Origin: Mesorhizobium sp. CA8
GTDB lineage: Bacteria; Pseudomonadota; Alphaproteobacteria; Rhizobiales; Rhizobiaceae
Assembly (NCBI RefSeq): GCF_020164955.1
Contig: NZ_JAIUHG010000008.1
Location: forward strand, 162,451 to 226,450
Reading direction: 5' to 3'
DNA length: 64,000 nucleotides
Under the pieces are notes generated by a model, which ran no database searches, had not been told where the DNA came from, and worked only from the letters and a program-made list of their open reading frames with translations. Below, one piece after another: positions 34,335-42,445 of this stretch (position 1 is the first letter of the stretch; every line of letters starts with the position of its first letter). The translations under genes and the position numbers were made by a program.

Positions 34335-34544
34335 CTACCGTTTTCCTTGATTTCCGGCGTATCGCGCGACCGCACACAGGAAGGCCAGCGCAGCCGTATC
34401 GCAAGCGGCTCGCGACGGCGACGGACCCTTGGCGAAAAGGACCGCGTCCGCGACGGGGATCGTCAGGCCGTGCTTCCGGGCGAATGAGGTGACTTCGTAA
34501 GGCTGATCGTCGGGTTGTATGCTGATGTCGATGCGCTGGTCCAT
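34335..34544 (-). CDS. Small DUF3606-like protein
   Basis: A 69-residue protein with the motif DDQPYEVTSFARKHGL, related to the short DUF3606 family (PYEVRDWAKSLG type), and a helical C-terminus (AALAFLCAVARYAG). GGAGG lies about 12 bases before the ATG. It is a paralogue of 52122-52316 (DQPYE-x3-FARK-x-GL and the following AACD/RACD helix). Function unknown. Confidence 0.65.
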   Translation of the reverse strand: MDQRIDISIQPDDQPYEVTSFARKHGLTIPVADAVLFAKGPSPSRAACDTAALAFLCAVARYAGNQGKR

Positions 34545-34756
34545 CAAAACGAATTCCTCCCTGATACGCAGGCTTACCCTCCTTCGCCTGAGAGGAATTA
34601 ACCATCGGCCGCTCACGCGCGTCCACCAATTGGCAATTGTGTGAAACGATGCATTTTTGGAGCCGCAGAGCCAAGGGTTGCAGCGACATGATTGTTCGCT
34701 TCTCGGATGGTCTTGGAGTCCTTTCCCTCTCCACGAGGAAGAGGTGAGAACGCTCC

Positions 34757-35101
34757 TCACCAAGCGTCGCTCGACTGTGCAAACCTTACCCCTGCCGCGA
34801 TCATCGCGCTTTCACATTCGCTGATCAGCCTGAGGTTCCGCAGATACCGGGCCACTGTCTCCGGCAGCCAGGCCGCACAGGCCTCGACATAGGCGCGGCC
34901 ATGCAGCAGCGTGCCGGTCGAAAGCCGCTCGTCCTTCTCGGCGATTACTTTCAGATATTGCCGGATGAAGCGGATGTCGTCGGCGATGTCCTGGCTGGCC
35001 ATGCGCCAGGCGCCGGCAAGGCGTTCGCGCTCGGCGAGCGGCAGTGGCGACAGCAAGGGGCGGGAGAGATCAGCGAAAGCGGCATGGTTCGCGGTGTCCA
35101 A
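34757..35101 (-). CDS. Hypothetical protein under the XRE/S24-type operator
   Basis: A 114-residue helical protein starting at TTG 35101, chosen because GAGGGA lies 6 bases upstream. Motifs: LPLAERERLAGAWRMASQDIADD, then IRFIRQYLKVIAEKDERLSTG and VEACAAWLPETVARYLRNL. No signal or membrane helix. Its promoter (TTGATT-N17-TACGAT) has an operator, TTCGTACATAAAGTACG, in the spacer that is identical to the one before the 38254 operon. It is therefore probably repressed by the product of 37541-38206. I do not recognise the family. Confidence 0.6.
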   Translation of the reverse strand: MDTANHAAFADLSRPLLSPLPLAERERLAGAWRMASQDIADDIRFIRQYLKVIAEKDERLSTGTLLHGRAYVEACAAWLPETVARYLRNLRLISECESAMIAAGVRFAQSSDAW

Positions 35102-35128
35102 GCAAATTCCCTCAAAAGAAGGGAAGTA

Positions 35129-35171
35129 TCGTACTTTATGTACGAAAAGCAATCAAGCGGGATTCGTACGA
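35129..35171 (-). promoter_or_regulatory. Promoter and operator of the 34757-35101 gene
   Basis: TCGTACTTTATGTACGA at 35129-35145 (minus: TTCGTACATAAAGTACG) lies between -35 TTGATT and -10 TACGAT, spacer 17. A second palindrome TCGTACGA is at 35164-35171. The first site is shared with 38231-38245. Confidence 0.8.
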
Positions 35172-35250
35172 TTTGAACGATAATGTGGCTCTAAGAAATC
35201 CGCGGAAAACTTATAACAAGCTGGCGCTCGACTGGACGGTCAACACACAT

Positions 35251-36123
35251 TCAACTATCTGCCTTTTTCCTGCTGAACAGCCTTCTCAGCCACACCAGTG
35301 GCACCAGCAAGACGAAGGCGCCCTTCTTCAGCACCACGAGGGCGAGCGCGATCAGGCCGGCGCTGGCTGCCCCGCCATACTTGACGCCGAGCGTTGCCGC
35401 CAGCACGCCCAGCGCACCGTAGCCGGCCATCTTGTCGCCGCTGGAGAATTCAAAATAGGACGAGCCGGCCTGTGGCTTGTAGGCGGCGGCCGATGCCGCG
35501 ACGATCTTCTGTACGTCATCGCTGGTGACGTTGCCGTTCACCGGCACGATCTTCATCGGGACATAGCCCTGCCGATCGAAGATCGAGACCGAGATGTTGA
35601 TCGTCCTCTCGCCGCTCCAGTTCAGGATATTGGAGTAGTAGAGAATGTTCTTGCCCTTGTCGATTTGCGGATAGACGAGCCAGCCGTCGAAGCGGATTTC
35701 CTGTCCGGACCGCTCCGATTGCGCTTTCACCGATTCCTTGAAGCTGTCCTCGATCGAGCTGATTTCCTGGTTGCGGTCACTGGAATCCCAGTCCGCCAGG
35801 CTCACATAGCCGTCCGACACCGGCTTCTCGACGGTCAGATTGTCGATTTCCGGGGTCAAGCCGAAGATCGATTGATCGATCGTGCCGCACTGGTCGTAGT
35901 CCCAGCCAAACTCCTTCACCACCAGATTGCAGCGGTCCTCTGGCTTCAGGTAGAAAGCCCCGCCGCCAGCTGGACTGATCATGCCTCTTGCCACGCTCAA
36001 AGGCTGGGCAAAATCCTGCGGATGATAGTTCGCGTCCTCGGCATGCGCGATGACCGGCTGACCGACAGAGCAGACAAACGCCAGCAGAATGGAAATCAGA
36101 TATTCCGTGACAGATTTGCGCAC
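35251..36123 (-). CDS. DUF2167 membrane-anchored protein
   Basis: A 290-residue exported protein: signal peptide (residues 1-28, ending AHA), a periplasmic part with LADWDSSDRNQEIS, FDGWLVYPQIDKGKNILYYS and NWSGERTINISVSIFDRQGY, then two C-terminal membrane helices and the basic tail WLRRLFSRKK. The order (YD/W strand region, GYVPM, then KxG...LLVPLVWLRR) matches DUF2167. The role of these proteins is unknown. No regulator or partner is evident next to it. Confidence 0.8.
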   Translation of the reverse strand: MRKSVTEYLISILLAFVCSVGQPVIAHAEDANYHPQDFAQPLSVARGMISPAGGGAFYLKPEDRCNLVVKEFGWDYDQCGTIDQSIFGLTPEIDNLTVEKPVSDGYVSLADWDSSDRNQEISSIEDSFKESVKAQSERSGQEIRFDGWLVYPQIDKGKNILYYSNILNWSGERTINISVSIFDRQGYVPMKIVPVNGNVTSDDVQKIVAASAAAYKPQAGSSYFEFSSGDKMAGYGALGVLAATLGVKYGGAASAGLIALALVVLKKGAFVLLVPLVWLRRLFSRKKADS

Positions 36124-36386
36124 AACCCCTCCACTAATGAGACCCCAGCCTCACGCAGCTACGATCTAACGGGATTTCAACGACAGGCACAAGACAGGAG
36201 AGTTCTTTTTTTGTTCTTGATGCCGGAGAATATTCCGTAATCCTCCTGCCAGTTCTTATCTGACCTGCAAGCCCGGCTTTCACTTGGATATCTGCCTGTA
36301 AGTGGCCAGAGCCGCCGACGGCTTTCGCGGTACATCGCACGGCAGACCTTCATCACATGACCAGTGCAGCGCCTGGTCACCGGGGC

Positions 36387-37156
36387 CTAATTCTTCACGA
36401 TGGCGTAGAGCAGGGCGGTTTTGATGTGCCACCCGGGTTCGCCATGCATTACCAGGGCGGCCTCATAGAATCTTGCCATGGCCGGGCAGAGGCCTGGGAA
36501 GTCTTGGTTGGCGTTCGAGATAGCCTCCATCTCGGCCGGCGTGCCGCCGATCTTTGTGAAAACGTCGGCGACCAGCGACCAGTCCTGATCGCTAGGCACG
36601 GCCGCTGGCAGGCCGCTTCTTTTGGCGGCGCCAAAGGCGCGGAACAGCGTGGCGCCGATCCTGTCCAGGTCAGCCCGGAAATCGTAGCCGGGCGCACTGA
36701 TCGCGTCCGGCCCGTTGCGCAGGTAATTGTTGCAGGTAGCCGGCGTTTCGCGCGCCATGACGTGATTGAGCATGTCGAGTTGCGCCGAAAGCGCTTCCGA
36801 GACGTTGCTGTCCGGCGCCGAAGGTAGGAGCGGTGCATATCTGTGCCTCAGATCGGCGACCGCCTGCCTGCTGCATTGCGCACTTCTGTTTGGTTTCCGG
36901 TCTGGGCCGCGGCAGTGATCTTGCCCAGCATCGCATCGTAGTCGTCCGGAAATTCGCGGGCGATAGCCTCGAAGATCTGGAGATCCTGCTTCCGGATTTC
37001 GGCATCGATGTCGGCGGTGGTCACCGGCTGGGGCGGCATCTCCACTGACTGATAGTGGTGATGCCTGCCGCCGCCGAACATCGTTGGCATCACTTCAATC
37101 CCAACGATGCTTGCGGGGACGACCGCCGCCACTTGCAACCATTTCCAAGGTGACAT
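36387..37156 (-). pseudogene. Hypothetical protein gene interrupted by a frameshift
   Basis: The first frame (from 37156) encodes a membrane anchor (WLQVAAVVPASIVGIEV), a His-rich stretch and a helical part ending EVRNA. It stops near 36848. A shifted frame continues in sense from about 36875, QAVADLRHRYAPLLPSAPD, and then LSAQLDMLNHVMARETPATC, to the stop at 36387. The shift lies in a GCAGCAGGCAGG run near 36870 and fits one lost base. The second frame has no own ribosome site. The protein is not recognised. Confidence 0.7.
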
Positions 37157-37180
37157 CTGCTGACCCCCTATAGCCGATGC

Positions 37181-37346
37181 TCAATTAGACTTGAGACTCA
37201 GCGCCTTCTTGCGATCGGCCTCGGCACGCTTATGGTTGCCCTTGGCCTCCCGCCCCAGGCACAACCATCCCTGCCAGCGCCAGGAGCAGCCCGCGCGGGA
37301 CCCAGGCAACAAACGCGCGCATCAGCGCGCCGGTGCGGCGTGACAT
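37181..37346 (-). pseudogene. Small membrane-protein ORF broken by a frameshift
   Basis: From ATG 37346 the frame reads MSRRTGALMRAFVAWVPRGL and a hydrophobic stretch, stopping at 37230. A shifted frame continues CLGREAKGNHKRAEADRKKAL and ends at 37181. The second part is a charged helix with good codon use, so the shift near 37265 probably broke one 50-residue protein. Evidence is weak because the gene is short. Confidence 0.35.
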
Positions 37347-37540
37347 GATTAATCCCCCCGGAGTAATCGCGACAGTTCTCGCGGATACCTATATAGTTCT
37401 GGTTTTGTGCCCTAATGCAAGCAGAAATTGCGGTGGCTGCATTTATGCCGTTGGGGTGAGTCAAATGGAGCTTGGCGAGGACCTTGCAACAGGGCATGAA
37501 GCAAAGCAGCGCCTCAGGCTGCGGCATCGCTCCCAACGGC

Positions 37541-38206
37541 TCACATATCGATCATCGACCGCTTCACTCGCCCGATGATGGTGATTGCGCCCTCCAGCTC
37601 CGGCGGCGGGATGTCCAGATAGGACGCCGGCTGGAACGGCGGATTGTCGTTCGGGCGATAGCGCTTGTAGGTGGCGCGTCCCGTCTCGTCGGCGATCACA
37701 TAGCAGCCATTGGTCACCAGCCGCTTGTCGCGCAAATTGACGAAGATGATCGAATCCGGCGGCGAGATCTTGTTCATCGACGGCCCATCGACGCGCAACG
37801 CAATCCATTCGCCTTCCTCGAGATCGGCGGTGGGGATGGTCGGATAATCGGAGAGGTTGACCACGCTGTCCTGGCTGCCGAGCTCGCCGGCGCTGATCCA
37901 GGACACGATCGGCACGTCGATGGTGACGGGCGAAGAGGCGAGGCTGACCGGCGCCGCTTCCGCGCCATCCGCGTTGAACAGCAGCCAGCCGGGATCGACG
38001 CCGAACAGCCGGCCGTATTTCTCCGCCGCTTTCCGAGACAATGGCCGGTTGCCGTTCTCGTGGCTGATCAGCGTGTTCTTGTTGATGTCGCGCAAGGCGC
38101 GGGCCGCATCGCTGGGCGAGGCATAGCCGGCCTGCGCGCGCGCCTGCTGCAATCTGTGCCGGGAATCCATCATCGTACAAAACGCCTGAAAATAATCGTC
38201 CAACAT
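37541..38206 (-). CDS. LexA-like XRE/S24 transcriptional repressor
   Basis: A 221-residue phage-type repressor. Residues 15-75 form an XRE helix-turn-helix (SDAARALRDINKNTLISHENGN). Residues 95-221 form an S24 peptidase domain with an Ala-Gly candidate cleavage site (SAGEL, 106-107), nucleophile Ser143 in DGPSMNK and general base Lys181 in ATYKRY. So it could be cleaved in response to RecA activation, like LexA or cI. The start is ATG 38206 or 38173; both lie in operator DNA. It is divergent from the operon at 38254 and probably regulates itself, that operon and the gene at 34757-35101. Confidence 0.9.
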   Translation of the reverse strand: MLDDYFQAFCTMMDSRHRLQQARAQAGYASPSDAARALRDINKNTLISHENGNRPLSRKAAEKYGRLFGVDPGWLLFNADGAEAAPVSLASSPVTIDVPIVSWISAGELGSQDSVVNLSDYPTIPTADLEEGEWIALRVDGPSMNKISPPDSIIFVNLRDKRLVTNGCYVIADETGRATYKRYRPNDNPPFQPASYLDIPPPELEGAITIIGRVKRSMIDM

Positions 38207-38246
38207 GTACGATTCCGCTTGCGCAGCATTCGTACATAAAGTACGC
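38173..38246. promoter_or_regulatory. Operator region between the XRE/S24 repressor and the 38254 operon
   Basis: Three CGTACA elements: TCGTACA at 38173-38179, TCGTACATG on the minus strand near 38213-38205, and the full operator TTCGTACATAAAGTACG at about 38230-38246. The last lies between -35 TTGCGC and -10 TACGCT (17-base spacer) of a rightward promoter. Confidence 0.8.
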
Positions 38247-38253
38247 TTAGCGC

Positions 38254-38382
38254 ATGAATGAACATCTCGCAAGCATTTCCGCACTGCCGGTGATTCCGAC
38301 GCCGCCCACGAGCATCTCAAGGCTTGTTGGTTCCTCGCAGCGCATCGACGCTTTCGCCGCCGAGCAAGGGGAGGCGGCATGA
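38254..38382 (+). CDS. Small ORF, first gene of the operator-controlled operon
   Basis: An ORF of 42 residues (MNEHLASISALPVIPTPPTS and on to EQGEAA) starting just downstream of the operator promoter. Its stop overlaps the ATG of the next gene (ATGA at 38379-38382), with GAGGCGGC before it, which strongly suggests a leader or small gene translated with the downstream one. The product is not recognised. Confidence 0.55.
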   Translation: MNEHLASISALPVIPTPPTSISRLVGSSQRIDAFAAEQGEAA

Positions 38383-38690
38383 ACGCGTTGCACCCGTCTG
38401 TCCAGTTTGAACCGCCTGTCGAATTCCAATCGTCCGGACTGTCCCCGGTCCGGACGCATTCCGGGGCGCTTGCCCCGGATCCGGTCGAACCGCCCGCACC
38501 CCGGTTCACCGGAACGGCCGGAGCCGCTCCTCCCCCGGCTCCGGCCGCCAATTCGGGCACGAGCTGCATCTGCACCGAGGACGGCACCGTCATCCTGTTC
38601 GACAGGGTGACGGGCCGGGCGGTGTCGGGCCTGACGCGAACCGCCGCCGAGGCCGCGCTCCTTCGCTTGAAGGCTCCAAGCGCCGCCTGA
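38379..38690 (+). CDS. Hypothetical Pro-rich protein of the switch operon
   Basis: A 103-residue protein. The first 60 residues are rich in Pro, Ala and Ser (disordered). The C-terminal part CICTEDGTVILFDRVTGRAVSGLTRTAAEAALLRLK is a compact beta-alpha segment. Its start overlaps the small ORF's stop. No known family recognised. It lies between the repressor operator and the GcrA-like gene. Confidence 0.6.
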   Translation: MNALHPSVQFEPPVEFQSSGLSPVRTHSGALAPDPVEPPAPRFTGTAGAAPPPAPAANSGTSCICTEDGTVILFDRVTGRAVSGLTRTAAEAALLRLKAPSAA

Positions 38691-38801
38691 CCTTCAACGC
38701 TTTCGCTGACCTGATCCCCAACGGCCTTCGGCCGAAACCCTGGCGCTTGGCCTGAAGCCTGGCGCTTCGCACTAGCGCTTCGCAATCAATGGAATGAGAC
38801 G

Positions 38802-39599
38802 ATGGTAGCCGCCTACACCGAAAAGGAAATCGACGTGATCGCCGCGTTGCTGAAGGAGGGGATGTCGGCCTCGCGCATCGCCGGCCGTTTCAGCGCGCTG
38901 CGTGGCAGTCCGGTCTCGCGCAACGCCATCATCGGCATCGTCCACCGCAACGCCGGCTTGAGCGCCATCGGCTTCGCCAATCCCAAAGGCGGCCGCGCCG
39001 GCGGCAGACCGAGAAAGCACGCCCGGCCCGATCGTCCTGGCCGGCGGGGGAGGGCGGTGACCGGAGGGATGGCACTGTCGGAGCCGGCTGTGCTTTCGAG
39101 ATACGCCGAGCTGGCAGAGGGCGCCGGCGCGGAAGCTGCCAATCTCCCCTCTTGCGGGGGAGATGCCCGGGAGGGCAGAGGAGAGTGCTGTCCCGCCGAC
39201 GCTCCGGTCTATGAAGTTCCCTTTGAGCCGAGCAACGTCACCGTCCGTACCCCCAAGCCCAAAAAGCCCAAAGCCCGCAAACCCGCGCGCACGCTGCCAC
39301 CCGCCTGGCTCGCACCCAGCGCCCGCGAAAAATCCGAAGCGCATCTCTACAAGCTCCCGGCGCCGCCGCCTCCAGTGAACCCTGGCCGGCAGCCGCATGT
39401 CGCGGCCATGCGCTTCCTCGACTGCCTGTTCGGCCGCTGCCGCGCGCCGCTCGATCTTGCGCTGCGCGAGGATGCCGAATCCGATCCCGTTGGCGCGCGC
39501 CCGGGACCGGACATGCTGTGCTGCGGCCTGCCGACGTCGGCTACGCGCTCCTACTGCGCCCATCACCATGCAAGATTTCACGGCCATCGCGGGAGCTGA
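38802..39599 (+). CDS. GcrA-like cell-cycle regulator family protein with internal repeat
   Basis: A 265-residue protein with the GcrA-like N-terminal DNA-binding helix-turn-helix (YTEKEIDVIAALLKEGMSAS, SRNAIIGIVHR) and the C-terminal Cys/His segment (FLDCLFGRCRAPL, MLCCGLPTS, YCAHH). In Caulobacter GcrA recognises methylated GANTC sites and works with sigma-70. Residues about 112-132 (EAANLPSCGGDAREGRGECC) are encoded by an intergenic-type repeat (39138-39200). The start at 38802 has GGAATGAG at 3-10 bases. It is longer than typical GcrA (about 170), so it is a paralogue, probably a phage-type one. Confidence 0.75.
   Translation: MVAAYTEKEIDVIAALLKEGMSASRIAGRFSALRGSPVSRNAIIGIVHRNAGLSAIGFANPKGGRAGGRPRKHARPDRPGRRGRAVTGGMALSEPAVLSRYAELAEGAGAEAANLPSCGGDAREGRGECCPADAPVYEVPFEPSNVTVRTPKPKKPKARKPARTLPPAWLAPSAREKSEAHLYKLPAPPPPVNPGRQPHVAAMRFLDCLFGRCRAPLDLALREDAESDPVGARPGPDMLCCGLPTSATRSYCAHHHARFHGHRGS
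39138..39200 (+). repeat. Mesorhizobium-type palindromic repeat inside the GcrA-like gene
   Basis: ATCTCCCCT (39142-39150), loop, GGGGAGAT (39157-39164), then GCCC/GGGC and AGAGGAGAGTGCTGTCCCGC. It is a full relative of the copy at 43790-43836 and stays in frame, adding about 21 residues to the protein. Confidence 0.75.
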
Positions 39600-39747
39600 T
39601 GGCGAAGCGGCGAAGACACAGCCAGCCTCCCTAAGTAGGGGAAATGCCCGGTCCGCCCGGCGCAGCTGGTGCGCAGGACGAGCAGGGCAGGGAGGGCCGC
39701 GCCGTCCCACCAACCTTTTTCAATGCCATCTCACTGAAGGATCCGCC

Positions 39748-40347
39748 ATGCCCCGCAAAGCCGTCAAAAAACCCCAGCCCCCAAAACTCCCCAAGGGCGA
39801 GGCAGAGCAGGTGCGCATCCGCCGCGAGATTGGCCACGACTTCGCGCTGAAGCCTGACGGCTTCGGCCGCCAGCGCCTCACCCCGGGCACTGCTGAGGCG
39901 CGCCGCATCTACGAGGTGTCGAACGGCGGCTACACCTCCACCGTCGGCGTCGTGCGCTTGCGCAATGTCGATCCGCTCACCGGCATCACCTCGCTGACGC
40001 GCCAACAGCGCGAGGCCGGCCAACGCTTCCGCGACGATTTCGAGCGCAGCCAGCGCGAGGGCCTGCAGCCGCAATCCTGGAGCGAGCGCGTCGATAGCGG
40101 CCGGATCGGCGGTAGCGTCCCAGACCGGGTGCTCTCAGCCGGCCGGGCGTATGCCCATGCCGCGGCGGCGCTCGCCCACTGGGAGGTGGCGGAGGTGGTG
40201 CGCAAAATCTGCCTTGAAGGCCAGTCGGTTAAGGCCATCGCCGAACGCAGCGGCGAGGGGCGCGATGTGGTTGTGAAGCTGCTGAAGGTGGGACTGGACC
40301 TGCTGGCGGTGCATTACGGGATGATGATGGGGAAGAAGGTTGGGTAG
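39748..40347 (+). CDS. DUF6456 domain protein, possible regulator
   Basis: A 199-residue basic protein. The first 35 residues are Lys/Pro-rich. The core (residues 55-195) matches the DUF6456 pattern: LTRQQREAGQRFRDDFERSQ, SWSERVDSGRIGG, the helix AEVVRKICLEGQSVKAIAERSG and ending VGLDLLAVHYG. The helix-turn-helix-like segment suggests DNA or RNA polymerase binding. The start at 39748 has AAGGA at 7 bases. It follows the GcrA-like gene after 148 bases containing repeat debris. Confidence 0.8.
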   Translation: MPRKAVKKPQPPKLPKGEAEQVRIRREIGHDFALKPDGFGRQRLTPGTAEARRIYEVSNGGYTSTVGVVRLRNVDPLTGITSLTRQQREAGQRFRDDFERSQREGLQPQSWSERVDSGRIGGSVPDRVLSAGRAYAHAAAALAHWEVAEVVRKICLEGQSVKAIAERSGEGRDVVVKLLKVGLDLLAVHYGMMMGKKVG

Positions 40348-40434
40348 GGGGCGGCAAGGACGCGGCCAAATCAAGAGCTTGGCACAGCAAAGTGAATCAC
40401 AGTGTGAGGTGGCTGACGCGAACTTGCAGAGGCA

Positions 40435-40565
40435 TGGCGCTGCCCCTCATCCGCCTTCGGGCACCTTCTCACCGTAAACGGGGCGAAGGAGAGGCGCGAC
40501 GCCGGCGACGGCTACTTTCTCCCCGTTCACGGGAAAAAATGCCCGGCAGGGCAATGAGGGGCGGC
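40435..40565. repeat. Degenerate intergenic repeat between convergent genes
   Basis: Contains CACCGTAAACGGGGCGAAGG and CTTTCTCCCCGTTCACGGG followed by GCCCGGCAGGGC, an inverted-repeat pair of the kind often seen between Mesorhizobium genes. No gene is seen in 40348-40579. Confidence 0.55.
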
Positions 40566-40579
40566 GCTGACCTTCGACG

Positions 40580-41860
40580 TTATTTGCGAAGTCCGGTGTG
40601 AGTTTTGGAGGTTGGCCCCTCGCCACCCTCAGGCGGCGGCTCCCACCCAAATACACTCCGCCCGCCCAGCAAATGCGACTGGTCCATCTCGCCGGCCACG
40701 ATCTCCTTCAAGCTCGGCCCCGTCACATAGCGTTCCATCCGCCGTGACTCGCCGTCCAGCCGCCTCAGCGCTTCCAACTCCTCGCCGCGTCCGAGCTTTG
40801 CCTTTCCCACCGCCGATTTCAGCACGGTGATCGTCTCGTCATAGACTTTTAGCGGCACGGGGAAGGGGTGGCGGTCCTTGCCGCCATGGGCGAGGGAGAA
40901 GCGCGCCGGGTCGGAGAAGCGGTAGGGGGCGCCGTGCACCACTTCCGACACCATGGCCAGAGCCCGCACCGTGCGCGGGCCGACGCCGGGGACCAGCAGC
41001 AGTTCGGGAAAATCCTTCGGGCCGCTTTCTACGGCCGACGCGATGTTGCCGTGCAGGCGGCGCATGACGACGTCGCTTTCGCGCACATCGTGATGCGCGG
41101 GCATGACGAGGTTGGGGAGCAGCGGCTGCGCGGCGGGCTCGGGTTCGGGTTGCGGCTCCAGCGCCGCGAGCTCGGTCAGGATCTTCTCCGGGCTCATGGT
41201 CTTCAGAAGCTCGACCTGGCCGCCGCGGGCTTTTTCCGCGCGCCGGTCGGTGAGATTGACGATCTCGCCCTGGGTCTCGCCCTCGATCGCCGCATGCGGC
41301 TGGTCGACGAAGCTTTTGAGCCCTTCCGACAGCCAGTGGTAGCGGCGCGCCTGTCGGGCGTCGCCGTTCATGCCTTGCTGCACCACCACCCAGTGCCCGT
41401 CATCGGCGACGATGAAGCCGTGCAGGTAAAGGTCGTAGCCGTCCTGTACGGCGGCGCTGTCGACTTTGGCGACGAGGCGGCTGGCGGTGGCCAGGGCATC
41501 GCCGTCCAGGCCGACGCGATCGCCGATCGCCAGCAGCTCGCCCGGCGTCTTGCGCGAATGCGCGCCGCGTCCGCCGCAGACATGGATGCCGAGCTCGTTG
41601 CTGAGCGGATTGAGCCCGCGCTTCAGCGCGCCGATGACCGAGGTGGTGATGCCGGAGGAATGCCAGTCCATGCCCATCACGGCGCCGAAGGACTGGAACC
41701 AGAAGGGATGCGCCAGGCGCCTGAGCAACTCGTCCCGGCCGTAATGATGGATGATCGCCTCGCACAGCACCGCGCCGAGCTTCGTCATCCGCTCGCCCAG
41801 CCATTTCGGGACCCGCCCGCCATGCAGCGGCAGGTCGGCGCTGCCGCTTCGCTGCGTCAA
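40580..41860 (-). CDS. DUF763 protein
   Basis: A 426-residue protein starting at TTG 41860 (GGAG at 8 bases). It opens with the DUF763 signature SGSADLPLHGGRVPKWLGERM and continues HPFWFQSFGAVMGMDWHSSG, CGGRGAHSRKTPGELLAIG and DGYDLYLHGFIVADDGHWVVVQQGMN. C-terminally there is a helix-hairpin-helix-like LLLVPGVGPRTVRALAMVSE. DUF763 is found in archaea and bacteria; the HhH part suggests DNA binding or repair, but no activity is established by the sequence. Confidence 0.92.
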   Translation of the reverse strand: MTQRSGSADLPLHGGRVPKWLGERMTKLGAVLCEAIIHHYGRDELLRRLAHPFWFQSFGAVMGMDWHSSGITTSVIGALKRGLNPLSNELGIHVCGGRGAHSRKTPGELLAIGDRVGLDGDALATASRLVAKVDSAAVQDGYDLYLHGFIVADDGHWVVVQQGMNGDARQARRYHWLSEGLKSFVDQPHAAIEGETQGEIVNLTDRRAEKARGGQVELLKTMSPEKILTELAALEPQPEPEPAAQPLLPNLVMPAHHDVRESDVVMRRLHGNIASAVESGPKDFPELLLVPGVGPRTVRALAMVSEVVHGAPYRFSDPARFSLAHGGKDRHPFPVPLKVYDETITVLKSAVGKAKLGRGEELEALRRLDGESRRMERYVTGPSLKEIVAGEMDQSHLLGGRSVFGWEPPPEGGEGPTSKTHTGLRK

Positions 41861-41971
41861 AGATTTTCTCCGTGGATGCCGGAGAGTTAGATGGCATTTT
41901 GGCGGGAATTTGCAAGGCGCCGAAGCGATCTCCCCCACTGGGAGGAGATCAGCCAGTCCGCCGGCCGCCCG

Positions 41972-42301
41972 CTAATACCGGTAATAATGCCCGTGGTGAT
42001 GCCTGTGGTGCCGGTAATGATGCCTATGGTGGTACCGGTGGGGATAGACGTAGTAATGTCTGTAATACCGATGGTACCGGTAGTGCGGATAGCGGACCAC
42101 GTAGCCGGGATAATAGTCATCATAGTAACGCGGGCCGTAATAGCGGCCGCCGTAATCGAAGAACGGGCCGCCGCCGTAAAAGGGACCACCGAAGAACGGG
42201 CTGAAGCCGCCGAACGGACCGAAGAACTGTGCATCCGCAGGCGCGACTGTGGCTGCGGCGGAGGCGATGGCAATCGCCGAAACAAGTAACAGTTTTCTCA
42301 T
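41972..42301 (-). CDS. Small secreted Tyr/His-rich protein
   Basis: A 109-residue exported protein: signal peptide (to ADAQ), a Gly/Phe-rich part (FGPFGGFSPFFGGPF) and a C-terminal 60 residues made mostly of Tyr, His and Arg (YPHYRYHRYYRHYYVYPHRY, ending HHHGHYYRY). GGAGG lies 7 bases before the ATG. It is the first of three tandem relatives, each with its own EcfG-type promoter. Metal binding by the His stretch is possible but unproven. Confidence 0.82.
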   Translation of the reverse strand: MRKLLLVSAIAIASAAATVAPADAQFFGPFGGFSPFFGGPFYGGGPFFDYGGRYYGPRYYDDYYPGYVVRYPHYRYHRYYRHYYVYPHRYHHRHHYRHHRHHHGHYYRY

Positions 42302-42334
42302 GGCAACCTCCTCCTGAAGGCCAATTACCAAATA

Positions 42335-42360
42335 AACGCGCCGCAGCAAGCGTATGTTCC
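42335..42360 (-). promoter_or_regulatory. EcfG-type promoter of the 42301 gene
   Basis: On the minus strand GGAAC (42360-42356), 17 bases, CGTTTA (42338-42333); 34 bases to the ATG. Confidence 0.75.
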
Positions 42361-42445
42361 CGATCACTAATATTCGCCGCGCGTGGTCGCCCTCGAGGTG
42401 GGTCGCAAAAGCGGCTAAAAAGCCAGTCCGCCGTTGCCAGCGAGC

